Source: Candidatus Scatomonas merdigallinarum
Lineage (GTDB): Bacteria; Bacillota; Clostridia; Lachnospirales; Lachnospiraceae
Length of the DNA: 64,000 bases
Reading direction: 5' to 3'
Assembly: GCA_018716305.1 (NCBI GenBank)
Contig: DVKB01000014.1
Location: 1-64,000 of the forward strand
Shown: in pieces, positions 17,501-26,280 of the stretch
Layout: every line of letters starts with the position of its first letter
How positions within the stretch are numbered: position 1 is the stretch's first letter
Program-made: the position numbers and the translations under genes
Notes under the pieces: generated by a model
Seen by the model: only the letters and a program-made list of their open reading frames with translations
Databases searched by the model: none
What the model was told of the DNA's origin: nothing

Positions 17501-18799
17501 ATGGATTACAGAGAGGCGCGTGCCTACATTGAGGAACAGCAGAGGTACGGCGGTGAAATGAGCCTGGGTCCCATCCGGGCTCTTCTGGAGGAACTGGGGC
17601 ATCCGGAGCGGTGTCTCAGGTTTGTCCATATTGCCGGAACCAACGGAAAGGGAAGCATCCTTTCCTATATTTCCACAGCGCTTACCCACGCGGGCTACCG
17701 GGTGGGTCGTTATATATCCCCTACTTTGTACAGCTACCGGGAACGGTTCCAGGTAAACGGAAGCTTTATATCCCGAGAAGAATATGTGGAATTTGCTGAA
17801 AAAATCCGGCAGGCAGTGGAGAACATCGCGGAGCGGGGCGGCAGGAAGCCCTCTCCCTTTGAACTCGAGACCGTGCTGGGCTTTTTATATTTCCGGGCCC
17901 GGAACTGTGATCTGGTGGTGCTGGAGTGCGGAATGGGAGGCCGGGATGACGCTACCAATGTGATTCCCGCCCCGGAACTGTGTGTGTTTGCTTCCATCAG
18001 CCTGGACCATACTCAGTATCTGGGGGGCACGCTGGAAGAGATCGCCGCGGTAAAGGCCGGGATTCTGAAGGAAGGAACCTGGGCCGTTATGGGCGGCCAG
18101 AAGCCGGAAGCTTCCAGAGTCCTGGAGAAAGTCTGTCTTGCAAAAAAGATTCCTTTTTTCAAGGCGGAGCCGGAGAAGGCATTGACGCAAAAGGACAGTC
18201 TGGAGGGCCAGGTATTTCTGTACCACGGTTACAGACTGGAAATTTCTCTGGCAGGAAGCTGCCAGAAGGAGAATGCGGTAACTGCCTTTGAAGCCCTGAA
18301 GGCTCTGCAGAAAAAAGGCTGGGCCTTGACGGACGCGCAGATTCTGGAGGGGATCCGGAAAACTCTCTGGCAGGGCCGCTTTACAAAAATCGGGGATCAT
18401 CCGCTGTTTTATGTGGACGGGGCCCATAATCCCGACGCGGCGGACAAGCTGCGGCAGTCGGTCAGACAGTATTTCGCGGGCAGGCGGCTGTTTTTTATTA
18501 TCGGAGTTTTAAAAGATAAGGACTACCGAAGGGTTGTTTCCATGACCGCCCCCCTGGCGGAGCAGATTTTTACCATTGAGACGCCGGACAATGACCGGGC
18601 TCTGCCGGCGGAAGAACTGGCGGAGGTCATCGCGGAATACAATCCCCGGGTCGCAGCCTGCCAAAGGATTTCTGACGCGGTGGAGCAGGCGTATCTGGCG
18701 GCGGGAAAAGACGATGTGATCCTGGCCTTCGGTTCATTGTCCTTTCTGGGAGAACTGACCCGGCAGGTATCAGAATACAGGGAGAGAATGAGATGTTAG
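17501..18799 (+). CDS. folC: Folylpolyglutamate/dihydrofolate synthase
   Basis: Adds glutamate to dihydropteroate or to folates using ATP. The Mur-ligase-like fold is shown by HIAGTNGKGSILSYIS (about residue 42), LECGMGGRDDATNVI and DGAHNPDAADKL in the C-terminal domain. At 432 residues it has the normal FolC length. The ATG is preceded by GGGAGG. Its last 7 nt overlap pheA. Confidence 0.96.
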   Translation: MDYREARAYIEEQQRYGGEMSLGPIRALLEELGHPERCLRFVHIAGTNGKGSILSYISTALTHAGYRVGRYISPTLYSYRERFQVNGSFISREEYVEFAEKIRQAVENIAERGGRKPSPFELETVLGFLYFRARNCDLVVLECGMGGRDDATNVIPAPELCVFASISLDHTQYLGGTLEEIAAVKAGILKEGTWAVMGGQKPEASRVLEKVCLAKKIPFFKAEPEKALTQKDSLEGQVFLYHGYRLEISLAGSCQKENAVTAFEALKALQKKGWALTDAQILEGIRKTLWQGRFTKIGDHPLFYVDGAHNPDAADKLRQSVRQYFAGRRLFFIIGVLKDKDYRRVVSMTAPLAEQIFTIETPDNDRALPAEELAEVIAEYNPRVAACQRISDAVEQAYLAAGKDDVILAFGSLSFLGELTRQVSEYRERMRC

Positions 18800-19920
18800 A
18801 TTTGCAGGAAATCCGTAATAAAATAGATGAAATCGATGCCGGGATCCTGAGTTCCTTTGAAAAGAGGATGGAACTGGCAGAGCAGGTGGCGGCATATAAA
18901 ATTTCCGCGGGGAAACCGGTATTTGACGGAAAGCGGGAGGCAGAAAAGCTGAAGAATCTGGAGGAAGCGGCCTCCACCCCTTTTAACGCCAGGGGCGCCC
19001 GGGAATTGTTCCAGCACATCATTGCCGTCAGCCGCATGCGGCAGTATCAGCTGCTGGCTGAAAGAGGTGTGTCAAAAGAATCCTATGAGCAGGTGGACAG
19101 CCTTCCCGCGGAAAATGCCCGGGTGGTATTTCAGGGAGTGGAAGGAGCCTACAGTTTTGCTGCCATGAGAAGCTTTTTCGGGGAAAAGATCCGCAGCACG
19201 CATGTGGAAACCTGGAGGGAGGCCATGGAGCAGGTGGCTGCCGGCGAGGCGGACTACGCAGTGCTTCCCATTGAAAATTCCACGGCCGGAAGCGTCTCGG
19301 ATATTTATGATCTGATGACGGAATATCCGAATTATATTGTGGGCGAGGAAATCCTGGAGATCCGCCACACACTTATGGGTCTGCCGGGAGCATCCCTGGA
19401 GGACATCCGGACCGTCCTTTCCCACCCACAGGCCCTGTATCAGTGCCGGCATTTCCTGGAGAGCCATCCGCAATGGAAGCAGGAGAAAATGCTGAATACG
19501 GCTATGGCCGCGGAAAAAGTGGCGAGAGATCAGGATAAAAGCCAGGCAGCCATTGCCAGCCGCTTCGCGGCGGAGCATTTCGGACTGCGGATTCTTCAGG
19601 AGGAGGGACTGGCCGGAGAAAGCAATTCCACCCGCTTTGTGATCCTATCCAATCAGAAACGCTTTGTGAAGGGAGCGGGAAAGATCAGCATCTGTCTGGA
19701 GCTGCCCCACACCTGCGGAAGCCTTCACGGGATTCTGGCACATTTTGATTACAACGGCCTGAATATGACGAAAATTGAATCCCGGCCGATTCCCGGCCGG
19801 CCCTGGGAATATCGTTTTTTCATAGATTTTGAAGGAAATCTCGCGGAAGCGGCGGTAAAGAATGCCCTGCTCGGCATCCGCTCCGAGGCGGCGGCCCTGC
19901 GGATTCTGGGAAATTACTGA
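18793..19920 (+). CDS. pheA: Bifunctional chorismate mutase/prephenate dehydratase (P-protein)
   Basis: Converts chorismate through prephenate to phenylpyruvate for phenylalanine synthesis. Residues 1-90 are an AroQ-type chorismate mutase (EIRNKIDEIDAGILSSFEKR). Residues about 110-280 are prephenate dehydratase, with FQGVEGAYSF, PIENSTAGSV and the family TRF motif in SNSTRFVIL. The last 80 residues are an ACT domain that normally binds phenylalanine for feedback control (ESRPIPGRPWEYRFFIDFEG). At 375 residues the three-domain length is standard. It overlaps folC by 7 nt. Confidence 0.97.
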   Translation: MLDLQEIRNKIDEIDAGILSSFEKRMELAEQVAAYKISAGKPVFDGKREAEKLKNLEEAASTPFNARGARELFQHIIAVSRMRQYQLLAERGVSKESYEQVDSLPAENARVVFQGVEGAYSFAAMRSFFGEKIRSTHVETWREAMEQVAAGEADYAVLPIENSTAGSVSDIYDLMTEYPNYIVGEEILEIRHTLMGLPGASLEDIRTVLSHPQALYQCRHFLESHPQWKQEKMLNTAMAAEKVARDQDKSQAAIASRFAAEHFGLRILQEEGLAGESNSTRFVILSNQKRFVKGAGKISICLELPHTCGSLHGILAHFDYNGLNMTKIESRPIPGRPWEYRFFIDFEGNLAEAAVKNALLGIRSEAAALRILGNY

Positions 19921-19946
19921 CTGCGGATCATGGAAAGGAGGAGCGT

Positions 19947-21488
19947 ATGCAGGTATCAACCTTTGCGGCCATTGACATCGGAAGCTACGATGTCACCCTG
20001 GAAATATTTGAAATATCGAAAAAGGCGGGGATTAAAAGTATAGACACCATACGCCACCGTCTGGAACTGGGCACGGACACCTATACCCACGGAAAGCTGG
20101 GCCCGAAAATGGAGGAAGAGCTCTGTACGGTGCTGAAAGATTTTGTGAGGATCATGAAAGGGTATCGGGTGGAGAGCTACCGGGCCATTGCCACCAGCTC
20201 TCTTAGGGAAGCGGAGAACAGTCTGTTTATTCTGGGAAAGATCCGCCAGGCCACCGGGCTGACTGTGGAGATTCTCAGCAATTCCGAACAGAGATTCTTA
20301 AGCTATAAGGCCATCGCTTCCATTGAAAGCCGCTTCAACAAAATGATTGAAAAGGGAACAGCGGTCATTGACGTGGACGGCGGCAGCATTCAGATTTCTC
20401 TTTTTGACAAGGACGCCCTGGTGACCACCCAGAATATCCGCATGGGAAATTTAAGGATCCGGGAGCGCCTTCTGCCCCTGAAAAACAACACCGCCAATTA
20501 TGAGCGCCTGGCGGAGGAACTGATCCGCAACGAGATTTTAAGCTTCAAGCGCATGTATCTGAAAGACCGGAAGATCGAGAATATTATGCTGATCGGCGAT
20601 TTTATTACAGATACTGTCTTCCGGGACACGGAGGACAAGGCCAGCCGTACAATTTCCAGAAGCGATTTTGACGCCTGGTATCAGAATATTGTGGAGCATT
20701 CCACCATGGAACTGGCTGTGACCATGGATGTGCCGGTGGAATACGCCTCCCTGCTGCGCCCCTCCGCTATTATTTATCACCGCCTCATTGAAGAGATGGG
20801 GGCGGCCATGATCTGGACCCCGGGCATTCATCTGGCCAGAGGCCTCGCCTATGAATACGCGGAGCAGAAGAAGCTGCTGAAGGTAAAGCACGACTTTGAA
20901 AATGATATTATTATGGCTGCCAAGAATATCGGCAAGCGGTACGCGGTAAACCGCGCCCACATTCAGAATATGGAAATGACAGCCATGGCCGTCTTCGACG
21001 CCATGAAGAGAGTTTACGGCCTGGGAGAGCGGGAGCGGCTGCTGCTGCGGATCGCCGTGATGCTCCATGATGTGGGAAAATATATCAGCATGAATTTCAT
21101 TGCCGAGAGTTCCTACAATATCATTATGAGCAACGAGATTATCGGCCTTTCCCATGCGGAACGGGAAACCATTGCCCTTATCGCCCGGTATAATACCAGA
21201 GAAATGCCGCCCTTTGAGGAATTGTCCCAGGAGACCAGCATCGATACCGGAAGATATCTTCTGGTGGCGGAGCTTACCGCTATTGTCCGCTATGCCAACA
21301 GTCTGGATCGAAGCCACATGCAGAAAGTGCAGTCCATCCGGGCGGTTTTGAGAGAGCAGGAGCTGCGGCTGTATCTGGAAGTGAACCGGGACTTTACCCT
21401 GGAGCAGGGGCTCATCGGAGAAAAGGCGGATTTCTTCTACGAAGTATTCAGCGTCCGGCCGGTGCTGAAAATTAAAAGACAGATATAG
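19947..21488 (+). CDS. Ppx/GppA-type phosphatase with C-terminal HD domain
   Basis: An exopolyphosphatase/guanosine-pentaphosphate phosphatase-family protein of the ASKHA fold. The phosphate-binding motifs are AIDIGSYDVTLEIF at the N-terminus and VIDVDGGSIQISLF about residue 140, with ATSSLREAEN between them. Residues about 320-510 form an HD domain (LHDVGKYISMNFIAESS). The usual Ppx N-terminal DxGSNS has become DIGSYD. It lies 12 nt before ppk1, so the two probably form an operon controlling polyphosphate. GGAGGAG precedes the ATG. Its preference for polyphosphate or pppGpp cannot be told from sequence. Confidence 0.88.
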   Translation: MQVSTFAAIDIGSYDVTLEIFEISKKAGIKSIDTIRHRLELGTDTYTHGKLGPKMEEELCTVLKDFVRIMKGYRVESYRAIATSSLREAENSLFILGKIRQATGLTVEILSNSEQRFLSYKAIASIESRFNKMIEKGTAVIDVDGGSIQISLFDKDALVTTQNIRMGNLRIRERLLPLKNNTANYERLAEELIRNEILSFKRMYLKDRKIENIMLIGDFITDTVFRDTEDKASRTISRSDFDAWYQNIVEHSTMELAVTMDVPVEYASLLRPSAIIYHRLIEEMGAAMIWTPGIHLARGLAYEYAEQKKLLKVKHDFENDIIMAAKNIGKRYAVNRAHIQNMEMTAMAVFDAMKRVYGLGERERLLLRIAVMLHDVGKYISMNFIAESSYNIIMSNEIIGLSHAERETIALIARYNTREMPPFEELSQETSIDTGRYLLVAELTAIVRYANSLDRSHMQKVQSIRAVLREQELRLYLEVNRDFTLEQGLIGEKADFFYEVFSVRPVLKIKRQI

Positions 21489-21500
21489 GAGGTGTGAACC

Positions 21501-23669
21501 ATGGATTACGATTACACGGAGTATAGGAAGCCGGAATATTACCGGAACCGGGAGCTTTCCTGGATCAGTTTTGACGAGAGAGTTCTCAGCGAGGCCAGGG
21601 ATAAAAATATCCCGCTGTTTGAGCGGCTGAAATTTTTAAGCATTACGGCGTCCAATCTGGATGAGTTTTATATGATCCGGGTAGCCTCCCTGAAGGATAT
21701 GGTGCATACCCAGTACAATAAGCCGGATATTGCCGGCATGACCCCCAAGGAGCAGCTGAAGGCGATCTCTGCCAGCACCCATGACCTGGTGGCTCAGCAG
21801 TACAGAACCTACAACCGCTCCCTGATCCCCGCGCTGAAGCATATTAACCTGCACGTTGTCAGCTCCCACGAGGATCTCACGAAGGAGCAGGCGGCATACG
21901 TGGACGAGTATTTTGAGGAGAATGTCTATCCGGTGCTGACTCCCATGGCCATGGACTCCTCCAGACCCTTCCCGCTGATCCGCAACAAGACCCTGAATAT
22001 CGGGGCGCTGATTTCCAAAAAGGAAGATAAAAAAACCAAGGAGGGGAAAAAGGGAGAAGGCTCCGGGCATCTGGAATTTGCCACGGTGCAGGTTCCCGCG
22101 GTGCTGCCCCGGTTTGTGCAGCTGCCCGCCGGAGAAGACGGAGCGCATTCCCTGATTCTGCTGGAGGAGATCATTGAGAGAAATATCGGGAAGCTGTTCC
22201 TGAGCTACGATGTGGTGTGCGCGCATCCCTACCGGATTATGCGTAACGCGGATCTGACCATTGACGAGGACGAGGCGGCGGATCTGCTCATTGAAATCCA
22301 GAAACAGCTGAAAAAGCGCCAGTGGGGTGAAGTGATCCGCCTGGAGGTGGAGGACAAGATCGACAAGCGGCTGCTGAAGATACTGAAGACGGAATTTAAT
22401 ATCAAGGATGACGATCTGTTCTTTATTCCCGGCCCCCTGGACCTGACCTTCCTCATGAAAATGTACGGACTGGAGGGATACGAGGCATATAAGACGCCTA
22501 AATACGTTCCGGCACCGGTTCCGGCTCTGCAGAACGACGATGATATTTTTACCAATATCCGCAGAGGCGATATCCTGCTGCATCATCCCTACATGAGTTT
22601 TGATCCGGTGGTGGATTTTGTGCGCCAGGCGGCCAGGGATCCGGAAGTGCTGGCCATCAAGCAGACGCTGTACCGGGTCAGCGGAAATTCTCCCATTATC
22701 GCCGCTCTGGCTCAGGCGGCGGAAAACGGCAAGCAGGTTTCCGTTCTGGTAGAACTGAAGGCCAGATTTGACGAGGAAAACAATATAGTCTGGGCGAAAA
22801 TGCTGGAGAAGGCCGGCTGTCATGTAATCTATGGCCTCCTGGGCCTGAAGGTTCACAGCAAGATCACTCTGGTGGTGCGCCGGGAGGAGGAGGGAATCCG
22901 CAGGTACGTGCATCTGGGAACCGGAAACTATAACGATTCCACCGCCAAGCAGTATACCGACTGCGGAATCCTCACCTGCGACGCCAAGATCGGAGAAGAC
23001 GCCACCGCTGTTTTTAACATGCTGTCCGGGTATTCCGAGCCCAGCACCTGGAACAAACTGGTGGTAGCGCCCATCTGGATGAGAAACCGGTTCCTGCATA
23101 TGATCCGCATGGAGGAAGAGCATGCCAGAAACGGGCAGGAGGCCAGGATCGTGGCCAAGATCAACTCTCTCTGCGACCAGGAGATCATCGCGGCCCTCTA
23201 CAGCGCTTCCGCCGCGGGAGTAAAAATCGACCTGATCGTCCGGGGCATCTGCTGTCTGATCACCGGAATTCCCGGAATCAGCGAAAATATTACGGTGCGG
23301 TCCATTGTGGGAAACTTCCTGGAGCACGCCCGGATTTTCTATTTCTACAGCAACGGAAACGAAGAGGTGTATATGGGAAGCGCCGACTGGATGCCCAGGA
23401 ATCTGGACAAGCGGGTGGAGATTGTGTTCCCGGTAGAAGATCCGCAGATCAAGAAGGAGGTTATGAATATCCTGAAAGTGCAGCTGGAGGATAATATGAA
23501 GGCCCATGTGCTGCAGCCGGACGGCCTCTATGTGAAGCCGGACCGCAGAGGAAAAACTCCCGTCTGTGCCCAGGAGTATTTCTGCCAGGAAGCGCAGGAA
23601 AAGGCAAAAGAAAAAAAGGCTGCCCTGGATAAAAGGGTATTTATCCCGGCGGAGCCCGTGGAAAACTGA
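21501..23669 (+). CDS. ppk1: Polyphosphate kinase 1
   Basis: Reversibly polymerises the gamma-phosphate of ATP into inorganic polyphosphate. The N, head, C1 and C2 domains are in order. The autophosphorylated His lies in GLKVHSKITLVVR (His452). The second conserved segment HARIFYFYSNGNEEVYMGSADW and the ending MPRNLDKRVEIVFPV are also present. At 722 residues the length is typical, with an insert rich in Lys/Glu near residue 175 and a charged C-terminal tail. AGGAGGTG precedes the ATG. Confidence 0.97.
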   Translation: MDYDYTEYRKPEYYRNRELSWISFDERVLSEARDKNIPLFERLKFLSITASNLDEFYMIRVASLKDMVHTQYNKPDIAGMTPKEQLKAISASTHDLVAQQYRTYNRSLIPALKHINLHVVSSHEDLTKEQAAYVDEYFEENVYPVLTPMAMDSSRPFPLIRNKTLNIGALISKKEDKKTKEGKKGEGSGHLEFATVQVPAVLPRFVQLPAGEDGAHSLILLEEIIERNIGKLFLSYDVVCAHPYRIMRNADLTIDEDEAADLLIEIQKQLKKRQWGEVIRLEVEDKIDKRLLKILKTEFNIKDDDLFFIPGPLDLTFLMKMYGLEGYEAYKTPKYVPAPVPALQNDDDIFTNIRRGDILLHHPYMSFDPVVDFVRQAARDPEVLAIKQTLYRVSGNSPIIAALAQAAENGKQVSVLVELKARFDEENNIVWAKMLEKAGCHVIYGLLGLKVHSKITLVVRREEEGIRRYVHLGTGNYNDSTAKQYTDCGILTCDAKIGEDATAVFNMLSGYSEPSTWNKLVVAPIWMRNRFLHMIRMEEEHARNGQEARIVAKINSLCDQEIIAALYSASAAGVKIDLIVRGICCLITGIPGISENITVRSIVGNFLEHARIFYFYSNGNEEVYMGSADWMPRNLDKRVEIVFPVEDPQIKKEVMNILKVQLEDNMKAHVLQPDGLYVKPDRRGKTPVCAQEYFCQEAQEKAKEKKAALDKRVFIPAEPVEN

Positions 23670-23677
23670 CAGACAAA

Positions 23678-23720
23678 AAAAGAGGGCGCGCCCTTCCCCA
23701 AAGGAAAGACGCGTCCTTTT
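23678..23720. terminator. Bidirectional terminator between ppk1 and the PHP gene
   Basis: AAAAGAGGGCGCG and CGCGTCCTTTT pair around an inner TTCC/GGAA stem. A-rich and T-rich flanks let it serve both strands, which converge here. The stop codon of the reverse-strand PHP gene overlaps its end. Confidence 0.8.
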
Positions 23721-24564
23721 ATATCGCGCGCCGGCTCAGGCTCTCCCAGAGAGAATAAGGGATTTTCAGATTTCCCTTCCCGATGCCAAGATCAATATCC
23801 GGTTTGTTGGAACCGTGAAAATCCGATCCGCCGGTGACGCAGAGGCCATGGCGTTTTGCCAGCTGCTTCATGGAGGATTCCTCAGAAAAACGGTTGGAGG
23901 AATAGATGGCCTCCAGTCCCTGAAGGCCGCTGCCGCAGAGAAGATCCACCAATTTTTCCAGCTCCCGGGAACTCAGACGGTAGAGCAGGGGGTGGGCCAG
24001 CACCGGGTGGCCGCCGCATTCCAGGATCAGCCGGACAGCTTCCCAGGGAGGAATCTGTTCTTTGGGAACAAAGCAGGGCGCCTCATCTCCCACATATTTC
24101 TGAAAACCTTCCTCCATAGTGCGGACAAAGCCTCTGTCCTTCAGAAAGCGGGCGAAGTGGGCCCGGGTCCATACACACCCGGGAAAGACGGTCTCCATAA
24201 CTTCTTCGTTAATCGGAATGCCCCGCTGCGCTAATTTTTTCATCATTTTATGATTCCGAATCTCTCTGGCAGATTGAAACTCCTCCAGATATTTCAAAAA
24301 TTTCCGATTTTCCGCGTCGATCCCCAGGCCCAGAATATGAATATCCCGTTTTTGGTAATCGGAGGACAGTTCGACCCCGGGAATAACGGTAAGACCGGTT
24401 CCCGCGGCCGCGTCCGCGGCCCGGGCCACGCCGGTTACCGTATCGTGGTCTGTGAGCGCGAAAGCCTGCAGCCCTTTTTTTCGCGCGTAAGAAACAAGCT
24501 CCTCCGGGGAAAAGGTTCCGTCAGAGCAGTTTGAATGAACGTGTAAATCAATATACGCTTCCAT
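23719..24564 (-). CDS. PHP-domain phosphoesterase (nucleoside bisphosphate phosphatase/RNase AM-like)
   Basis: All PHP metal-binding motifs are visible: DLHVHSNCSDGTFSP (residues 6-20), LTDHDTVTG, PGVELSS, DIHILGLG, HPVLAHPLL and GGSDFHGSNKP at the C-terminal end. Family members (TrpH/YciV-type) hydrolyse 3',5'-nucleoside bisphosphates or trim RNA 5' ends. At 281 residues it matches that class. An AAGAGGGA site precedes the ATG, and it lies 29 nt downstream of the XRE regulator in the same direction. Confidence 0.9.
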   Translation of the reverse strand: MEAYIDLHVHSNCSDGTFSPEELVSYARKKGLQAFALTDHDTVTGVARAADAAAGTGLTVIPGVELSSDYQKRDIHILGLGIDAENRKFLKYLEEFQSAREIRNHKMMKKLAQRGIPINEEVMETVFPGCVWTRAHFARFLKDRGFVRTMEEGFQKYVGDEAPCFVPKEQIPPWEAVRLILECGGHPVLAHPLLYRLSSRELEKLVDLLCGSGLQGLEAIYSSNRFSEESSMKQLAKRHGLCVTGGSDFHGSNKPDIDLGIGKGNLKIPYSLWESLSRRAI

Positions 24565-24593
24565 AAAAATTCCCTCTTAAAGTCAAATCGAAG

Positions 24594-24839
24594 TTAGTCG
24601 GAAAAACGGTCATGAAAATCAAACAGATAGGTCAATGGAATATCAAGCGCGTCGGCGATGTCCATGAGGAGGGTAATAGAGACAGAAGTTTTGGCGTTTG
24701 GCGCTTCGATGTTGCTGATGTGGGTGCGGCTCACATGAATTTCCCTGGCAAGCTGCGCCTGGGTATACCCTTTGGCACGCCGGTAGTAGGAGATGGTGAT
24801 GCCCAGCATGCGAAGTTCCTGCTGACGCTTTTTATCCAT
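24594..24839 (-). CDS. XRE-family helix-turn-helix regulator (81 aa)
   Basis: Almost the whole protein is a single Cro/C1-type DNA-binding domain: GITISYYRRAKGYTQAQLAREIHVSRTHISNIE, then VSITLLMDIADALDIPLTYLF. No sensor domain is attached. The ORF opens at 24875, but the ATG at 24839 (MDKKRQQELRM) is preferred because TGGAGG lies 8 nt upstream; the extra 12 residues are hydrophobic artefact. It precedes the PHP gene and probably shares its transcript. Palindromes in its promoter suggest autoregulation. Confidence 0.9.
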   Translation of the reverse strand: MDKKRQQELRMLGITISYYRRAKGYTQAQLAREIHVSRTHISNIEAPNAKTSVSITLLMDIADALDIPLTYLFDFHDRFSD

Positions 24840-24860
24840 AGGAAACCTCCAGTTAATTGC

Positions 24861-24890
24861 GATAATAATTATCATAATACATTTTGTCGA
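24861..24890 (-). promoter_or_regulatory. Promoter of the XRE-PHP unit with operator-like palindrome
   Basis: On the reverse strand TCGACA (24885-24890) lies 17 nt before TATTAT (24862-24867). The -10 is inside a perfect palindrome GATAAT-A-ATTATC (24861-24873), a good site for repression by the XRE dimer. Confidence 0.55.
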
Positions 24891-24917
24891 AAAAAGAAAC
24901 TGTCTGGAATTTTACAA

Positions 24918-24938
24918 ATGCAATATATTTTATTGCAT
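24918..24938. promoter_or_regulatory. Inverted repeat between the XRE and tcdA promoters
   Basis: ATGCAATA and TATTGCAT are perfect 8-nt arms around a 5-nt spacer. The element lies about 10 nt upstream of the tcdA -35 and about 28 nt upstream of the XRE -35, so a bound protein could affect both promoters. Confidence 0.45.
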
Positions 24939-24948
24939 CAGTGAAAAA

Positions 24949-24977
24949 TTGCAAAGACCGGGTAAAAAAGATATAAA
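24949..24977 (+). promoter_or_regulatory. Sigma-A promoter of tcdA
   Basis: TTGCAA (24949-24954) lies 17 nt before TATAAA (24972-24977). Transcription would begin near 24984, leaving a leader of about 100 nt before the tcdA ATG. I see no known riboswitch in that leader. Confidence 0.65.
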
Positions 24978-25085
24978 ATTCCGCCGACTGGTTTTCATTG
25001 CCAGGAGGATTGCGGATGTGGTATGATGTAACCGTATTCTGCCGATTGCTGCGGATTAAATTCAAAGACAGGAGCGGATGTTTTT

Positions 25086-25814
25086 ATGCGGGAAGAGTTT
25101 TCCAGAACAGAGATGATTCTGGGCCCGGAGGCGGTGAAAAAGCTGGAAGCCTCCAAGGTGGCAGTGTTCGGGATCGGAGGCGTGGGAGGCCATGCGGCGG
25201 AAGCCCTGGTCCGCAGCGGTGTGGGTTCCCTGACTTTTGTGGACTATGACCGGGTGACCCTGTCCAATCTAAACCGTCAGATCATTGCCCTCCACAGCAC
25301 TTTGGGTATGTATAAAGTGGATGCCATGAAGGAGAGAGCGCTGGACATTAATCCCCGGGCCAGCATCGACGCCCGGAGATGCTTTTTTCTGCCGGAGACC
25401 CAGGAGGAGTTTGATTTTCGCGGGTATGATTATGTGGTGGACGCGGTGGACAATGTAACAGCCAAACTCCTGATTATCCGCGGAGCCCGGGAAGCGGGAG
25501 TGCCGGTGATCAGCGCTATGGGAGCGGGAAATAAGCTCAGGCCGGATCTGTTTAAGGTGGCCTCCATTGAGGAAACATCCGTATGCCCCCTGGCCCGGGT
25601 CATGCGCAGAGAACTGCGGAAGCTGGGAATTTCCGGGGTGAAGGTGGTTTTCTCTACAGAGCAGCCCCAAAAACGGAACAGTCCTCCCAAGGAGGGCGCG
25701 GATGGCAGAAGCGCCCCGGGAAGTCTGGCTTTTGTGCCGGCGGCGGCAGGGCTGATCCTTGCAGGGGAAGTCATCCTGGATCTGACAGGCAGGCGGGACA
25801 ATCTTACAGAGTGA
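25086..25814 (+). CDS. tcdA: tRNA threonylcarbamoyladenosine dehydratase (TcdA/CsdL)
   Basis: ThiF/E1-like enzyme that cyclises the t6A37 modification of tRNA, using ATP. The ATP-binding Rossmann segment is VAVFGIGGVGGHAAEALVRSG (about residues 24-44), followed by FVDYDRVTLSNLNRQI and VVDAVDNVTAK. The TcdA-type ending KVVFSTEQPQK and a C-terminal helix VPAAAGLILAGEVI are present. At 242 residues it is the Firmicute length. The ATG follows GGAGCGG. The next gene, a cupin, starts 21 nt downstream. Confidence 0.95.
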   Translation: MREEFSRTEMILGPEAVKKLEASKVAVFGIGGVGGHAAEALVRSGVGSLTFVDYDRVTLSNLNRQIIALHSTLGMYKVDAMKERALDINPRASIDARRCFFLPETQEEFDFRGYDYVVDAVDNVTAKLLIIRGAREAGVPVISAMGAGNKLRPDLFKVASIEETSVCPLARVMRRELRKLGISGVKVVFSTEQPQKRNSPPKEGADGRSAPGSLAFVPAAAGLILAGEVILDLTGRRDNLTE

Positions 25815-25835
25815 GAAGAAAGAGAGGAAAAGATC

Positions 25836-26162
25836 ATGCAGGTGAGACGTGTGGAAAATATGGCCGGAGGAGAAGGACATGTAATCATCCGGGATATTCT
25901 CAGCCAGGACAGGCTGGGGGAGAAATGCCGGATGTACGCGGAAGTGACCCTGGAGCCGGGCTGCTCCCTGGGAGTACATGAACACAGGGGAGAGTGCGAA
26001 AGCTACTACATACTTCAGGGGGTGGGAGAGTATACAGACGACGGAGAAAAACGCCGGGTGCAGGCGGGGGATGTCACCGTTACCCCCAGCGGCCACAGCC
26101 ATGGGCTGGCAAACAGAGGAGATACAGACCTGAAATTTATGGCGCTGATCCTTCTGGATTAA
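25836..26162 (+). CDS. Small cupin-domain protein
   Basis: A 108-residue single cupin. Motif 1 is recognisable in GCSLGVHEHRGECESYYILQG and motif 2 in TPSGHSHGLANRGD, giving His/Glu metal ligands (H..H..E and a later H). Such stand-alone cupins bind small ligands or isomerise sugars; the substrate cannot be inferred. AGAGGAAAAG precedes the ATG. It probably shares the tcdA transcript. A GC hairpin without U-tract follows its stop. Confidence 0.88.
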   Translation: MQVRRVENMAGGEGHVIIRDILSQDRLGEKCRMYAEVTLEPGCSLGVHEHRGECESYYILQGVGEYTDDGEKRRVQAGDVTVTPSGHSHGLANRGDTDLKFMALILLD

Positions 26163-26172
26163 AAAGCCGGCC

Positions 26173-26202
26173 TTGACACCGGCTCAGCCTCTGACTTATA
26201 AT
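26173..26202 (+). promoter_or_regulatory. Sigma-A promoter upstream of the decarboxylase beta subunit
   Basis: A perfect TTGACA (26173-26178) and a perfect TATAAT (26197-26202) are separated by 18 nt. The -35 sits in the loop of a hairpin AGCCGG-CCTTGACA-CCGGCT (26165-26184) just after the cupin stop. The leader is about 70 nt. The ORF-track start at 26173 falls inside this promoter and is not used. Confidence 0.82.
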
Positions 26203-26280
26203 CAAACAGTATCTGCGGCTGCCGGCGGGCAGTACGCGAAAGGAAGGCAACGAGAAAGAAAAAACCTGGAGGAAAGACAA

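Noticed and set aside
21636-23507. 623-residue reverse-strand ORF
   Set aside because: A shadow of ppk1, whose motifs are complete on the + strand.
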